Shown one piece after another: positions 1 to 7,905 of a stretch of 29,858 nt of DNA. The position numbers and the translations under genes are program-made. The DNA comes from JAVVHH01 sp032249615 (GTDB taxonomy: Bacteria > Pseudomonadota > Alphaproteobacteria > Acetobacterales > Acetobacteraceae), in the NCBI GenBank assembly GCA_032249615.1, contig JAVVHH010000032.1:1-29858 (forward strand), in the 5' to 3' direction. Below the pieces are notes generated by a model. That model saw only the letters and a program-made list of their open reading frames with translations, was not told the DNA's origin and did no database searches. Numbering within the stretch: position 1 is the first letter of the stretch; every line of letters starts with the position of its first letter.

Positions 1-708
1 CGCAACCTCGGGACCGAAGACGGCGGTTGCAAGCAGCACGCCGTCCGCCGACCAGAGGCGCCCGGTGTGGGTCCCGGCCTCGTTCGGACCCTGGTAGAAA
101 CGAATCGCCGCAATCTCGCCCTCGACGAGCGGCTTGAACGCGACACCCATCTCGTAGTCGGTTCCATCCGCAGCCGCGGGGAGGTCGGGGATCGCGGAGC
201 CCATGGTGGTGGTTCCGACCGGCTCGGCTGAGAAGGCGCCGTTCGGGTCGAAGCCGGTCACCCGAAGATCGGCGGTCGCCTGGTTCGGGGCGACGATGTA
301 GCTGAACAGCAATCTGCCGTCGGCATCTTGGCCCTCGTAGAGGGCGCGGCCGCCATTGTTCAGCAGCAGCAGCGGGCTGCCATTGGTCGTGTCGAGAGCG
401 ACAGGTCTGCTCAGCGTCACGCTGAAACCCACGGTCCGACCCGGCCCGAGCGGGCCCGGTGCCGCCGGGTTCATCTGAACCGCGGTGATCGCTGGCGGGG
501 AGGTGTCCACCGCCAGACCGGTGTCGGCGGCAACGAGGCTGGGCACGGCGGCAACGTCCAGCGTCTCGAGCGGCAGGCTTTCGTTGCCGCCCGCGTCAGC
601 CAACACCGTCACGGCGGCACCGGGCGTCAACGCAAATGAAACGACGTCGTCTACACGAAGCGATTGACTCGATGCGGTATCGGAAATCGCGCCGATGGAG
701 ATAGACAT
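1..708 (-). CDS. Partial secreted/surface protein with Ig-like and DUF4082 domains
   Basis: The minus strand is open from an ATG at 706-708 to the window edge: 236 codons and no stop, so the C-terminal part is missing. After about 70 low-complexity residues comes a segment containing VDTSPPAI and, further on, LLLLNNGGRALYEG and ADLRVTGFD. This is the pattern of bacterial Ig-like beta-sandwich repeats in large secreted or adhesin-like proteins. From about residue 183 it reads GTDYEMGVAFKP, AAIRFYQGPNEAGTHTGRLW and ADGVLLATAVF, which match the DUF4082 domain by recognition. No classical signal peptide is visible at the N-terminus; export could be type I through a C-terminal signal outside the window, but that is inference. 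A weak GGGAC lies before the start. The gene is divergent from the 891-4977 operon. Function unknown; surface adhesion or carbohydrate binding is plausible. Confidence 0.8.
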   Translation of the reverse strand, partial: MSISIGAISDTASSQSLRVDDVVSFALTPGAAVTVLADAGGNESLPLETLDVAAVPSLVAADTGLAVDTSPPAITAVQMNPAAPGPLGPGRTVGFSVTLSRPVALDTTNGSPLLLLNNGGRALYEGQDADGRLLFSYIVAPNQATADLRVTGFDPNGAFSAEPVGTTTMGSAIPDLPAAADGTDYEMGVAFKPLVEGEIAAIRFYQGPNEAGTHTGRLWSADGVLLATAVFGPEVA

Positions 709-734
709 TCTGTCCCGAGCAATGCTGCTGAACT

Positions 735-750
735 ACCGTCTTATGACGGT
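735..750. promoter_or_regulatory. Perfect 6-bp inverted repeat, candidate operator
   Basis: ACCGTC, a four-base spacer TTAT, then GACGGT form a perfect palindrome in the 182-bp region between two divergent genes. An AT-rich stretch follows directly (TTAATAGTTACG), which is unusual in this GC-rich window and is the best place for promoter elements. No T-tract follows on either strand, so a regulator-binding site is more likely than a terminator. The regulator is unknown. Confidence 0.35.
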
Positions 751-816
751 TAATAGTTACGAAAACGTTACTGCACGATCATTCGATCGCGGGTGAGCGA
801 GCTTGCCGGCCGGCCA

Positions 817-852
817 AGCCCCATGCGGGGCTGAGACCTAACCGCCCCGCAT
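817..852 (+). promoter_or_regulatory. Overlapping, mutually exclusive hairpins in the leader of the 891-4977 operon
   Basis: AGCCCC (817-822) can pair with GGGGCT (827-832) around an ATGC loop. Alternatively ATGCGGGG (823-830) can pair with CCCCGCAT (845-852). The two stems share 827-830, so they cannot form together. The structure ends 38 bp before the DUF3034 start codon. This could be a leader RNA switch, a protein-binding site or chance in GC-rich DNA. It does not match a riboswitch class that I recognise. Confidence 0.35.
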
Positions 853-890
853 TCACATTGAATTAGCTTTTCTGGTGTTTCCTGAAGCCG

Positions 891-1817
891 ATGTGCACAT
901 GGTCAAAACGAGTTTCGCAGTGCCTGTTCCTTGTGCTGCTCACGGCCGCGCCGGCAACCCGCGCGGGCGAGCCTGGCCCGGCAGAGACCACCCCTGCGCG
1001 CCCGATAAACTGGGCTCCGGAGAGCGGTAAGCTGCTCGCCACCGCCGGCGTCACCGAGATCGAGGGCAGCGGCGGCGGAGGCCTCGTCCCGTGGGCGTTG
1101 ATCACCGGGTATGGCACCAAAGACGCCGTTGGCGCGAACGCCCACTACACGTATGTCCACACCTCGAGTTTCGACCTGCATACGGCCGGCGCCGCCATCG
1201 GCCTGTACGACCGGGTCGAGCTCTCTATCGCGCGCCAATGGTTCGATACCCGCGCCGTCGGCGCCAAGCTTGGTCTCGGCGCGAACTATACGTTCGCCCA
1301 GACAGTCGCGGGAGCGAAAGTCCGACTGTTCGGCGAGGCCGTCTACGACCAGGACAGTTGGCTGCCGCAAATCGCGGTCGGCGCGCAATACAAAAGCAAC
1401 AACCGCTCCGCCCTGCTCTCCGCCATCGGCGCGAAATCTGCCGACGGCGTCGACTTCTATGTCGCCGGAACCAAGCTGTTCCTCGCCGAAAGCCTGCTGC
1501 TCAACGCGACGCTGCGCGCCACCAAAGCAAATCAATTCGGCCTTCTCGGTTTCGGCGGTGACCGCAGTAACGCCTACTCCGCCGAATTCGAAGGGAGCGC
1601 CGCTTACCTCCTGAGCAGGACCGTCGCTCTCGGCGGCGAATTCCGCACCAAGCCGGACAAGCTCCGCTTTGCCCGCGAGGACAACGCGTGGGACCTGTTC
1701 GCCGCCTGGTTCCTCGACAAGCACATCTCGGCGACCCTCGCCTACGTGAACCTCGGCCGCATCGCCCAGCAACCGAGTCAGAGCGGCATCTATGTCTCCC
1801 TTCAGGCAGGTTTCTGA
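891..1817 (+). CDS. DUF3034 family outer-membrane-type protein
   Basis: This 308-residue protein has a signal peptide (basic start, hydrophobic residues about 11-20, cleavage probably after ATRA near residue 25). The mature part alternates polar and hydrophobic residues in short strands (for example VAGAKVRLFGEAVY and SGIYVSLQAGF) and ends in phenylalanine, as outer-membrane beta-barrels do. By recognition it belongs to DUF3034, a family of uncharacterised proteobacterial envelope proteins. The early SGGGG stretch and the mature start NWAPESGKLLATAGV fit that family. It is the first gene of an operon; two bases separate its stop from the start of the truncated haemoglobin gene. A pore or a structural role for the downstream exported haem and copper proteins is inference. 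Confidence 0.8.
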   Translation: MCTWSKRVSQCLFLVLLTAAPATRAGEPGPAETTPARPINWAPESGKLLATAGVTEIEGSGGGGLVPWALITGYGTKDAVGANAHYTYVHTSSFDLHTAGAAIGLYDRVELSIARQWFDTRAVGAKLGLGANYTFAQTVAGAKVRLFGEAVYDQDSWLPQIAVGAQYKSNNRSALLSAIGAKSADGVDFYVAGTKLFLAESLLLNATLRATKANQFGLLGFGGDRSNAYSAEFEGSAAYLLSRTVALGGEFRTKPDKLRFAREDNAWDLFAAWFLDKHISATLAYVNLGRIAQQPSQSGIYVSLQAGF

Positions 1818-1819
1818 CC

Positions 1820-2257
1820 ATGCGCGCCGTCGCATTCGCCTTCCCAACAGCCGCCGCCATCGCACTGGCGGCCTTGCTGTTGCAGCCCGGCTCGGCCCGG
1901 GCCTCGAGCCTCTACGACGATCTCGGCGCCAAGCCCGGTGTCACCAAGCTCGTGGCCGAGGCCACGGCGATCTTCACCTCCGACCCGCGCATCGCTCCCA
2001 TCTTCGAGGAGAGCAACATGGATCGGATCCGCGAGAAGCTGGCGGAACAGATCTGCAGCCTCGCGGACGGCGGCTGCACCTATACCGGGCACGAGATGCG
2101 TGCCTCGCATCGAGGCCTTCACCTGCAAACCCGGGATTTCAACGCCATGGTTGAGGACCTACAACAGGCGATGGACCACCTCTCCATCCCGTTTCCAACC
2201 CAGAACCGCCTGCTCGCCCGCCTCGCCCCGCTATACCGCGACGTCGTCTCGCGATGA
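1820..2257 (+). CDS. Exported group 1 truncated haemoglobin
   Basis: The start is ATG at 1820, two bases after the previous stop, giving 145 residues. Residues 1-28 form a signal peptide ending SARA, so the globin should be periplasmic. The mature part follows the truncated haemoglobin pattern: LYDDLGAKPGVTKLV, SDPRIAPIF, then YTGHEMRASHRGL with the probable proximal haem-ligand histidine at H97, and a C-terminal helix QNRLLARLAPLYRDVV. The position aligning with the usual distal B10 tyrosine (DFYERVLADPR in typical members) reads ATAIFTSDPR here, so that tyrosine is missing. Two cysteines (C79, C86) lie before the F helix and could form a periplasmic disulfide. Truncated haemoglobins bind O2, NO or CO; which ligand matters here is unknown. 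The 3' end overlaps the next gene by ATGA. Confidence 0.88.
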   Translation: MRAVAFAFPTAAAIALAALLLQPGSARASSLYDDLGAKPGVTKLVAEATAIFTSDPRIAPIFEESNMDRIREKLAEQICSLADGGCTYTGHEMRASHRGLHLQTRDFNAMVEDLQQAMDHLSIPFPTQNRLLARLAPLYRDVVSR

Positions 2258-2574
2258 GCCGCCCTCTCGCTCTGGCCGCCTGCGGCGTGCTCGCGCCCAT
2301 CTTGCTCGCCTCGGCTGCCGCACCCACCGTCGTCAGCCAGGTCCATCGCGCCTTCTCGGTCGCCCAGCTCAGAATCTCCCGTGGTGACGTTATCCGCTTC
2401 AGTAACGCCGACGAATTCCTGCATCACATCTACGTTCACAGCCCGACATTCTCTTTCACCTCCGGTGCCCAGGAGCCCGGCCGTATCGTCGAGGTGCCCT
2501 TCCCGGTCGCCGGTACGTTCGAGGTGCGCTGCGAGGTGCATCCGAAGATGCTTCTGACTGTTGCCGTCAAATAA
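2254..2574 (+). CDS. Exported cupredoxin (plastocyanin/methylamine-utilisation-type)
   Basis: The start codon overlaps the globin stop (ATGA at 2254-2257), so the two genes are probably translationally coupled. The product has 106 residues, with an N-terminal signal sequence (residues 1 to about 22, ending ASAAA) and a small cupredoxin fold. Type 1 copper ligands are visible: a histidine in DEFLHHIY (H57 or H58), then C93, H96 and M99 in VRCEVHPKM. The motif CxxHPxM near the C-terminus and the ligand spacing match proteins often annotated as methylamine utilisation cupredoxins. It should bind one copper in the periplasm and carry electrons or sense redox state. No methylamine dehydrogenase genes are nearby, so the methylamine name should not be taken literally. 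Confidence 0.88.
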   Translation: MSRPLALAACGVLAPILLASAAAPTVVSQVHRAFSVAQLRISRGDVIRFSNADEFLHHIYVHSPTFSFTSGAQEPGRIVEVPFPVAGTFEVRCEVHPKMLLTVAVK

Positions 2575-2586
2575 CGGCCACCCTCG

Positions 2587-4977
2587 ATGTCGATTCGCGC
2601 CAAGATACTGATCGCCTGCCTCACCATCACCGCGGTCACGCTCGCCTTCGGCGCCGTGACCCGCAGCGCGCAATCCCAGTTGGGCGAAATCGCCGTCAAG
2701 CTCTACGACGAAGCGTTCATGTCGATGAGCTACTTGCGATCGGCGCAGAACACGACGCTGACCATCATCTCCCGCATCGCCGCGCTCGGAGCCGAGCCCG
2801 CCGACCTGGCCGAACGCTTCAACGACGCCGTGAGCGATCTCGACATCGCCCGCGAGCGCGCCCTCTCCCCACAGGGGAAACGGGCGGCGTCTTGGCTCCA
2901 CGACCGGCTAGCCGATGTGGGTCACGAGTTCGAGGCCACCCACCACCTGCCCGATCGCGCGGCGCTCCAGGAACTCGAACGCCGCTTCGACGTCGCGGTG
3001 GAGATCAATGCCGGGGACGGCTTCAACTCCCGGCGCGCGACCACCGAGCTGGTCGACCGCCTCAACCTGCAAACCTGGCTCGCCATGGGCCTCTCCGTGG
3101 CGGTCGCGCTCACCATCACGCTGGTCCTGAGCCACATGATCGTGCCCGGCGTCCGCGACGCCGTCTCGATCGCCGCCGCCATCGCCGCCGGCCGCCTCGA
3201 CAACGACATCGTCGCCAAAGGCCGCAGCGAAATCGCCACCCTGTTGCGTGCCCTTTCGGCCATGCAGCGCAGCATCGCCGACAAGATCTTCCGCATCGAA
3301 CAACTCATGGCCAAACAGGCCGACACGCACGCCAGCGAACTGGCCTCTCAGCACGTCCGCTTCGAAACTGCGCTCGACAACATGGGCCAGGGCCTCTGCA
3401 TGTTCGACGAGAGCGGCCGCGTCCTTGTCCACAATCGGCGCTTCGCCGAGATGTTCACCCACGCCGGCCCGGGCACCGCAGCCGAAGCGGTGCTCCCGCC
3501 TCTCCTGCTGCCGAAACAAGACCAGAGCGCCGGATGGACACAAAGCCGCGGCTTCACCGCCACTCTCGACGATGAGCGCAGCATTGCCGTCATGGAACAG
3601 CCGATGCAGGGCGGCGGGTGGGTCGCAACCTACGAAGACGTGACCGAACGCTATCGGATCGAGGCCCGCATGGCTTTCATGGCGCGCCACGACGCCCTCA
3701 CCGGCCTCCCCAATCGCCTACTCTTCCGCGAACACATGCAGCACGCCCTCGCCCAGGCCCGCCGCGGCCGCGGCCTGTCCGTCCTGTGCCTCGATCTCGA
3801 CCATTTCAAAGACGTCAATGACGCGCTCGGCCATTCCGTCGGCGACGGCCTGCTGCACGCAGTGGCGCAGGTGCTTCTCAACGAAACGCGTGAGACGGAC
3901 ATGGTCGTCCGCCTTGGCGGCGATGAATTCGCGATCGTCCAATCCTCTGCCACCCAGCCCGGCGACGCCGTGGCCCTGGCCGAACGTCTGGTGGCATTAC
4001 TGGGTCGACCCTTTCAAGTTGGCGGTCACCAGGTCAACATCGGTGTCAGCATCGGGATCGCAACGACCACGGACGGCCTGACGACCGACGAAACCCTGCT
4101 GAGAAGCGCCGACCTCGCGCTATACCGCGCCAAGGCCGACGGCCGCTGCCAATACCGGTTCTTCGAACCCGAGATGGACGCGACCATGCAGATCAGACGC
4201 ACGCTCGAGATCGACCTCCGCAAGGCCGTCGCCGAACGTCAGTTCGAGAACTACTACCAGCCACTGCTCACCGCCGACACACGGGAGGTGAGCGGCTTCG
4301 AAGCCCTCGTCCGCTGGCGCCATCCGACCAAGGGTATGATGTCACCGAGCGAGTTTCTGACGGTCGCCGAAGAGACCGGCATCATCGCCCAAATCGGCTC
4401 GATCGTCCTCGAACGGGCGTGCTTCGACGCGCTGCAATGGCCCGCTTCGGTGAAAGTGGCCGTCAATCTCTCGCCGCTGCAGTTCCGTAATCGCGCACTC
4501 GCTTCCGAAGTCGCCGCCGCCCTCGAACGCTCAGGCTTGCCGCCCGCTCGGCTCGAACTCGAAATTACCGAATCCTTGCTCCTGCAGGACAGCGAAAGCA
4601 CCCTGGCCATCCTGAACGAAATCCGGGCCTTGGGCGTCCACATATCGATGGACGATTTTGGCACCGGGTATTCCTCGCTGAGCTACCTCCGCCGTTTCCC
4701 CTTCGACAAGATCAAGATCGATCAAAGCTTTATCCGTCATCTCGAGGATAGCGGCGACTGCATCGCCATCGTGCGCGCCGTGCTCGGCCTTGGGAAGTCA
4801 TTGGGAATGCGCGTCGTTGCCGAGGGTGTCGAGACGGAGGAGCAATTCTCCCTTCTGCGTCGGGAAGGCTGCGAGCAGGTCCAGGGCTACCTTTTCAGCA
4901 AACCCGTCCCCCTACACGCAGCCGAAAGCCTGACGCGACCTCCCAAGCTCCTCGAACTCTCACCTTGCCCAAACTAG
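2587..4977 (+). CDS. Membrane-bound HAMP-PAS-GGDEF-EAL cyclic-di-GMP signalling protein
   Basis: This 796-residue protein begins 12 bp after the cupredoxin stop. Transmembrane helices lie at about 6-23 and 164-183 and enclose a periplasmic, mostly helical sensor region of about 140 residues. A HAMP linker follows (about 184-236), then a PAS-like segment (about 258-358, with LDNMGQGLCMFDESGRVL). The GGDEF domain (about 367-525) keeps RLGGDEF at 442-448, so diguanylate cyclase activity is possible. The EAL domain (about 545-785) keeps FEALVRWRHP (571-580), NLSPLQFRN, LELEITES and SMDDFGTGYSS, which suggests an active c-di-GMP phosphodiesterase. Which activity dominates cannot be read. Its periplasmic domain sits where the exported globin and cupredoxin would be, so it may receive their signal; that is inference from operon context. 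Confidence 0.93.
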   Translation: MSIRAKILIACLTITAVTLAFGAVTRSAQSQLGEIAVKLYDEAFMSMSYLRSAQNTTLTIISRIAALGAEPADLAERFNDAVSDLDIARERALSPQGKRAASWLHDRLADVGHEFEATHHLPDRAALQELERRFDVAVEINAGDGFNSRRATTELVDRLNLQTWLAMGLSVAVALTITLVLSHMIVPGVRDAVSIAAAIAAGRLDNDIVAKGRSEIATLLRALSAMQRSIADKIFRIEQLMAKQADTHASELASQHVRFETALDNMGQGLCMFDESGRVLVHNRRFAEMFTHAGPGTAAEAVLPPLLLPKQDQSAGWTQSRGFTATLDDERSIAVMEQPMQGGGWVATYEDVTERYRIEARMAFMARHDALTGLPNRLLFREHMQHALAQARRGRGLSVLCLDLDHFKDVNDALGHSVGDGLLHAVAQVLLNETRETDMVVRLGGDEFAIVQSSATQPGDAVALAERLVALLGRPFQVGGHQVNIGVSIGIATTTDGLTTDETLLRSADLALYRAKADGRCQYRFFEPEMDATMQIRRTLEIDLRKAVAERQFENYYQPLLTADTREVSGFEALVRWRHPTKGMMSPSEFLTVAEETGIIAQIGSIVLERACFDALQWPASVKVAVNLSPLQFRNRALASEVAAALERSGLPPARLELEITESLLLQDSESTLAILNEIRALGVHISMDDFGTGYSSLSYLRRFPFDKIKIDQSFIRHLEDSGDCIAIVRAVLGLGKSLGMRVVAEGVETEEQFSLLRREGCEQVQGYLFSKPVPLHAAESLTRPPKLLELSPCPN

Positions 4978-5058
4978 GCCGCGATTCCGCCACGAAGTAA
5001 AAGTTACTGACCGTTGCCGCTTGACCGGCACCGACGCGAATAAGGAAAGGGCAAGTAG

Positions 5059-5346
5059 ATGACGGACAGCCTCTCGGTACTTCGACATCTGGTTGATCGG
5101 CCCGACGCGAGTTCCACGGGCCAGTCGACCGAGTTTTACCGCAGTTCCAACGGCGATCTGTGGGAGTTGCTCCGGGCGAGCGCAGAAGCACAGTGCATGG
5201 TCCGGCACACGCCAGCCCCGGCGTCTGGCGGCCAGCCCAGCCTCGTCACCCTCGAAGCGTTCCTGGCGGTCAATTGCGGCAGTCCCGAACATGGCGCCCT
5301 GCGCATCCTGCTGCCCGGAACGAGGCCGGAACACGCGGATCGTTAG
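5059..5346 (+). CDS. Small conserved-type hypothetical protein
   Basis: This is a 95-residue ORF with a good ribosome-binding site (AAGGAAAGG, about 8 bases before the ATG). The protein starts TDSLSVLRHLVDRPDAS and has SSNGDLWELLRA, a VRHTPAPASGGQ segment and a C-terminal helix with PEHGALRILL. I recognise this layout from short uncharacterised proteins of alphaproteobacteria, but no function is known to me. It is soluble, with no signal or membrane segment. It lies 81 bp after the GGDEF/EAL gene and converges on the broken hydrolase gene, so it may have its own promoter in the 4978-5058 gap. Confidence 0.7.
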   Translation: MTDSLSVLRHLVDRPDASSTGQSTEFYRSSNGDLWELLRASAEAQCMVRHTPAPASGGQPSLVTLEAFLAVNCGSPEHGALRILLPGTRPEHADR

Positions 5347-5385
5347 GCGTGCAAACCGGCCGTTCGGGTTCCAGGGCGCGCGCGC

Positions 5386-6431
5386 CTACCGCTTCACGGT
5401 CGTCTTGATCCAGTCCAGCAGGATGTCTGCAATCTGCAGATTGTTTCGGTCCTGCATGAGCATGTGCGAGTTGCCGTGGATGCCCCGGTCTGGCAGCACG
5501 ATCAGTGTTGCCTGGCCGCCAGCTTGCTGCAGCTTCTCGATGAAAGCCCGGCAGTTCTTCAGCCGCGGCGCCCAGCGCGGGAACTGATCCACATAGTCGC
5601 CAAACAGCACCATGATCGGGACGTTCATATAGGGCCTCACGTCGTCGGCTGCGGTAGGGCAAGCGCCGGGCTCCACTGAAATGATCCCAGCGACCCCTTT
5701 CGGATCCAGCGCCGCGGTCTGAAACGGATAGATGCCGGATTGCGAGTGGCTCAGCAGCACTGCGCCACCCAGCTTCTGCGCCAGGGTCGACAGTGCCGGC
5801 ACGGTCGGGTTCGGGGTGGGCAGCGAAGCCAGGTAATCGGGCACCATCTGCTTCCAAAACTCGGCTTGCGCCTCCACCGGGAATTGCAGGTCCGGGAAGG
5901 TCTGCGGATAAGCGGCCCCGAACCGGAAGATCGCCCAGGCCGCCTCGTGCGACGCCGAGAACACCGTCGGCAATTTGTCGACGTTGGCGCCCTTGCGCAC
6001 AGCGTTGATCCCTGAAGGATCGCCGGCCGAGCGGCCCCGCCACACCTGATCGATCACATAGGTCGGCAGGCCCTTGCGGACGAAATACTCCGCCCATCCC
6101 ATCCCATCCGCCCGTCCGGCGTCGTCTCCCACGTCTTGCCGGTCAGGCAGCACCCATGGATCAGCACGACCGGAACCGCCGCCTCCCCGCCCGCCGGCAC
6201 CTGATAATGCACGTACATCTGGTCGACGGTGATCGTGCCGGCGGCTGCATAGGCCGGCAGCGTCGAGAGATCGTCGGAATGGACGTCCCGTCCGCCGACG
6301 AAGAACGACCCCTGTTCCTTCAGCGTGATCGGCCCGGTCGGAGCCGGCGGAACCGGCGGCGGCGAACCCTGCGCCAAAGCCGCCGGTGCGAGAGACAGGA
6401 GGATCAGCAACCTCGCCAAAATTCCGCGCAT
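5386..6431 (-). pseudogene. Exported alpha/beta hydrolase, frameshifted by an extra 5-bp repeat unit
   Basis: The gene starts with ATG at 6429-6431. It encodes a signal peptide (MRGILARLLILLSLAPAALA) and the hydrolase opening with VVLIHGCCLTGKTWETTPDGRMGW (quoted in parts: VVLIHGCC, TGKTWE, PDGRMGW), then goes out of frame. The rest of the protein continues in another frame from AEYFVRKGLPTYVIDQVW to the stop at 5386-5388. That part carries the nucleophile elbow SHSQSG, an acid candidate in LFGDYVD and a histidine in GIHGNSH. The break coincides with three copies of CATCC at 6095-6109. Removing one copy joins the frames without a gap and gives 346 residues reading GRMGWAEYF, as expected for this family. 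The change could be a real mutation, a phase-variable switch or an assembly error. The substrate is unknown; the gene diverges from the ABC transporter operon. Confidence 0.85.
6095..6109. repeat. Three tandem copies of CATCC inside the hydrolase gene
   Basis: Three perfect 5-bp units sit at the point where the hydrolase reading frame breaks. Two units restore the frame; three do not. Pentanucleotide tracts can change length by replication slippage. Confidence 0.9.
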
Positions 6432-6597
6432 CGCCGTCCCCCCAGGTCTCCCGCCCGTTCCGGCGGCGCTGGAACACTATGTCGAAGCTTGGGGCGGGGG
6501 CCAAGTGACGGTGGCCTCGCAGCACGATCCAGGAGTGCTTCCTGCGATCGCTGAGATGGCGTTATCTGTTGCGGCCCGTGATAGGATTCGCCAGAGC

Positions 6598-7905
6598 ATG
6601 ACGATCGACCTTCGACTGACCCGGCGCAAGGCGCTTGCCGCTGCTGCAACCGGGCTGGCCCTGCCCGTTCTCCATGCCGGACGCGGACACGGCGCCGAAA
6701 CCATCAACTTCGCGACATGGTCCGCCGGGGTCGACCAGGTCAAGGCACATCTCGCCCTGTTCGAGAAGCAGAGCGGTATCCCCGTCGCCTACACCAATTC
6801 CCCCTTCGCGCAATATCGCGAGACCATGATCACCAAATTCACCGGCGGCGCGCCGGTGGACGTGCTGTGGGTCTCCGACTCCTGGCTGCCGGAGTTCGCC
6901 GAGGCGGGCTGGATCGAGCCGGTGAACCCCTATCCGCAGTTGATGGCCTACGACGCCGAAACCTCCGACTTCTGCACCAAGTCGATGACCTATAAAGGCA
7001 AGCAATACGGCTTGACCTACTATACCGATTACATGGCCTTCCTCTATGACGCGGACATGCTGGCCAAGGCGGGCATCGCCGCCCCGCCCGCGTCGTGGGC
7101 CGAAGTGACCGAACAGGCGAAAGCGATCAAGGCCAAGGGCCTCAGCGAATACCCGGTCGCGATCGGACTGGCGCAGGAGAGCTGGCTGATCGAGTTCATG
7201 AGCGCGATGGTGTTCTCGCATGGCGGGCGCTTCGTCGATGATTCCGGTCAGGCTGCCGCCTCGCCGGGCACGGTCGACGCCCTGCAATGGCTGGTGGACG
7301 CGGTGCAGACCCATGCCATCCTGTCGCCAGGCGCGGTGCAGACCGGCGAGCTCGAGGTGCTGAAATCCCTCTCCGCCGGGCGGCACGCCTTCGCGCTGCT
7401 GCCGAAATACCGCCTGCGCGTCGTCAACGACAAGTCGCAGAGCCAGGTCGCCGGGCACATCCGCCAGGCGATGATGCCCGCCGGACCCGGGGGCAGCCAC
7501 GCAACCGTGGGCTGGATGCGCTTCTACGGCGTCACGCCGCGGGCGCTGGCCAACAAAGCGCGCGCGGAGGCCGCGATCAAGCTGGTCGAATGGTTCGGCG
7601 GCAAGGCAGACGGCCAATACCGCTTCCAGAAGGTCGTGACCGAGCAGCTCGGCCTCGGCTTCGGCGCCAAACCGCTGTTCGACGACCCCGACATCCGGCG
7701 CACGCTCAACCAATACGGCGACGTCGACCTGATGGCGCAGCAGCAGGACCTCGCGCAAAAGAAGGACACGATCGCGCCCTGGTTCGGCGAGTGGAACGAC
7801 GCCAACGGTGTCGAATGGCAGCAAGCGGTGCTGGGCAAGAAGCCCGCCGCAGACGCCATCAAGACATCGGCGGCCAAGTGGGACGCGCTCCGGAAGCTGG
7901 GGTGA
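6598..7905 (+). CDS. ABC transporter substrate-binding protein, family 1 (sugar/polyol type)
   Basis: I chose the ATG at 6598 (435 residues) because AGGA precedes it and the twin-arginine leader then falls at the N-terminus; an in-frame ATG at 6556 is also possible. Residues 1 to about 32 hold LTRRKALAAAATG, a Tat-type or Sec leader. The mature protein begins ETINFATW and shows the family 1 layout: VDVLWVSDSWLPEFAEAGWIEPV, GLTYYTDYMAFLYD and a late WFGEWNDANGVEWQQAVLGKK. It would capture a sugar, polyol or glycerophosphate-like ligand in the periplasm for the two permeases that follow. It is the first gene of a five-gene coupled operon and diverges from the hydrolase gene across 166 bp. The ligand cannot be told from sequence. 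Confidence 0.9.
   Translation: MTIDLRLTRRKALAAAATGLALPVLHAGRGHGAETINFATWSAGVDQVKAHLALFEKQSGIPVAYTNSPFAQYRETMITKFTGGAPVDVLWVSDSWLPEFAEAGWIEPVNPYPQLMAYDAETSDFCTKSMTYKGKQYGLTYYTDYMAFLYDADMLAKAGIAAPPASWAEVTEQAKAIKAKGLSEYPVAIGLAQESWLIEFMSAMVFSHGGRFVDDSGQAAASPGTVDALQWLVDAVQTHAILSPGAVQTGELEVLKSLSAGRHAFALLPKYRLRVVNDKSQSQVAGHIRQAMMPAGPGGSHATVGWMRFYGVTPRALANKARAEAAIKLVEWFGGKADGQYRFQKVVTEQLGLGFGAKPLFDDPDIRRTLNQYGDVDLMAQQQDLAQKKDTIAPWFGEWNDANGVEWQQAVLGKKPAADAIKTSAAKWDALRKLG

Noticed and set aside
751..852. Possible c-di-GMP riboswitch upstream of the GGDEF-EAL operon
   Set aside because: The conserved core of the known GEMM class is not visible; only the competing stems are supported.
903..1865. Long open frame on the minus strand opposite the DUF3034 gene
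   Set aside because: It is arginine/glycine-rich shadow coding opposite a clear signal-peptide protein; high GC content keeps antisense frames open.
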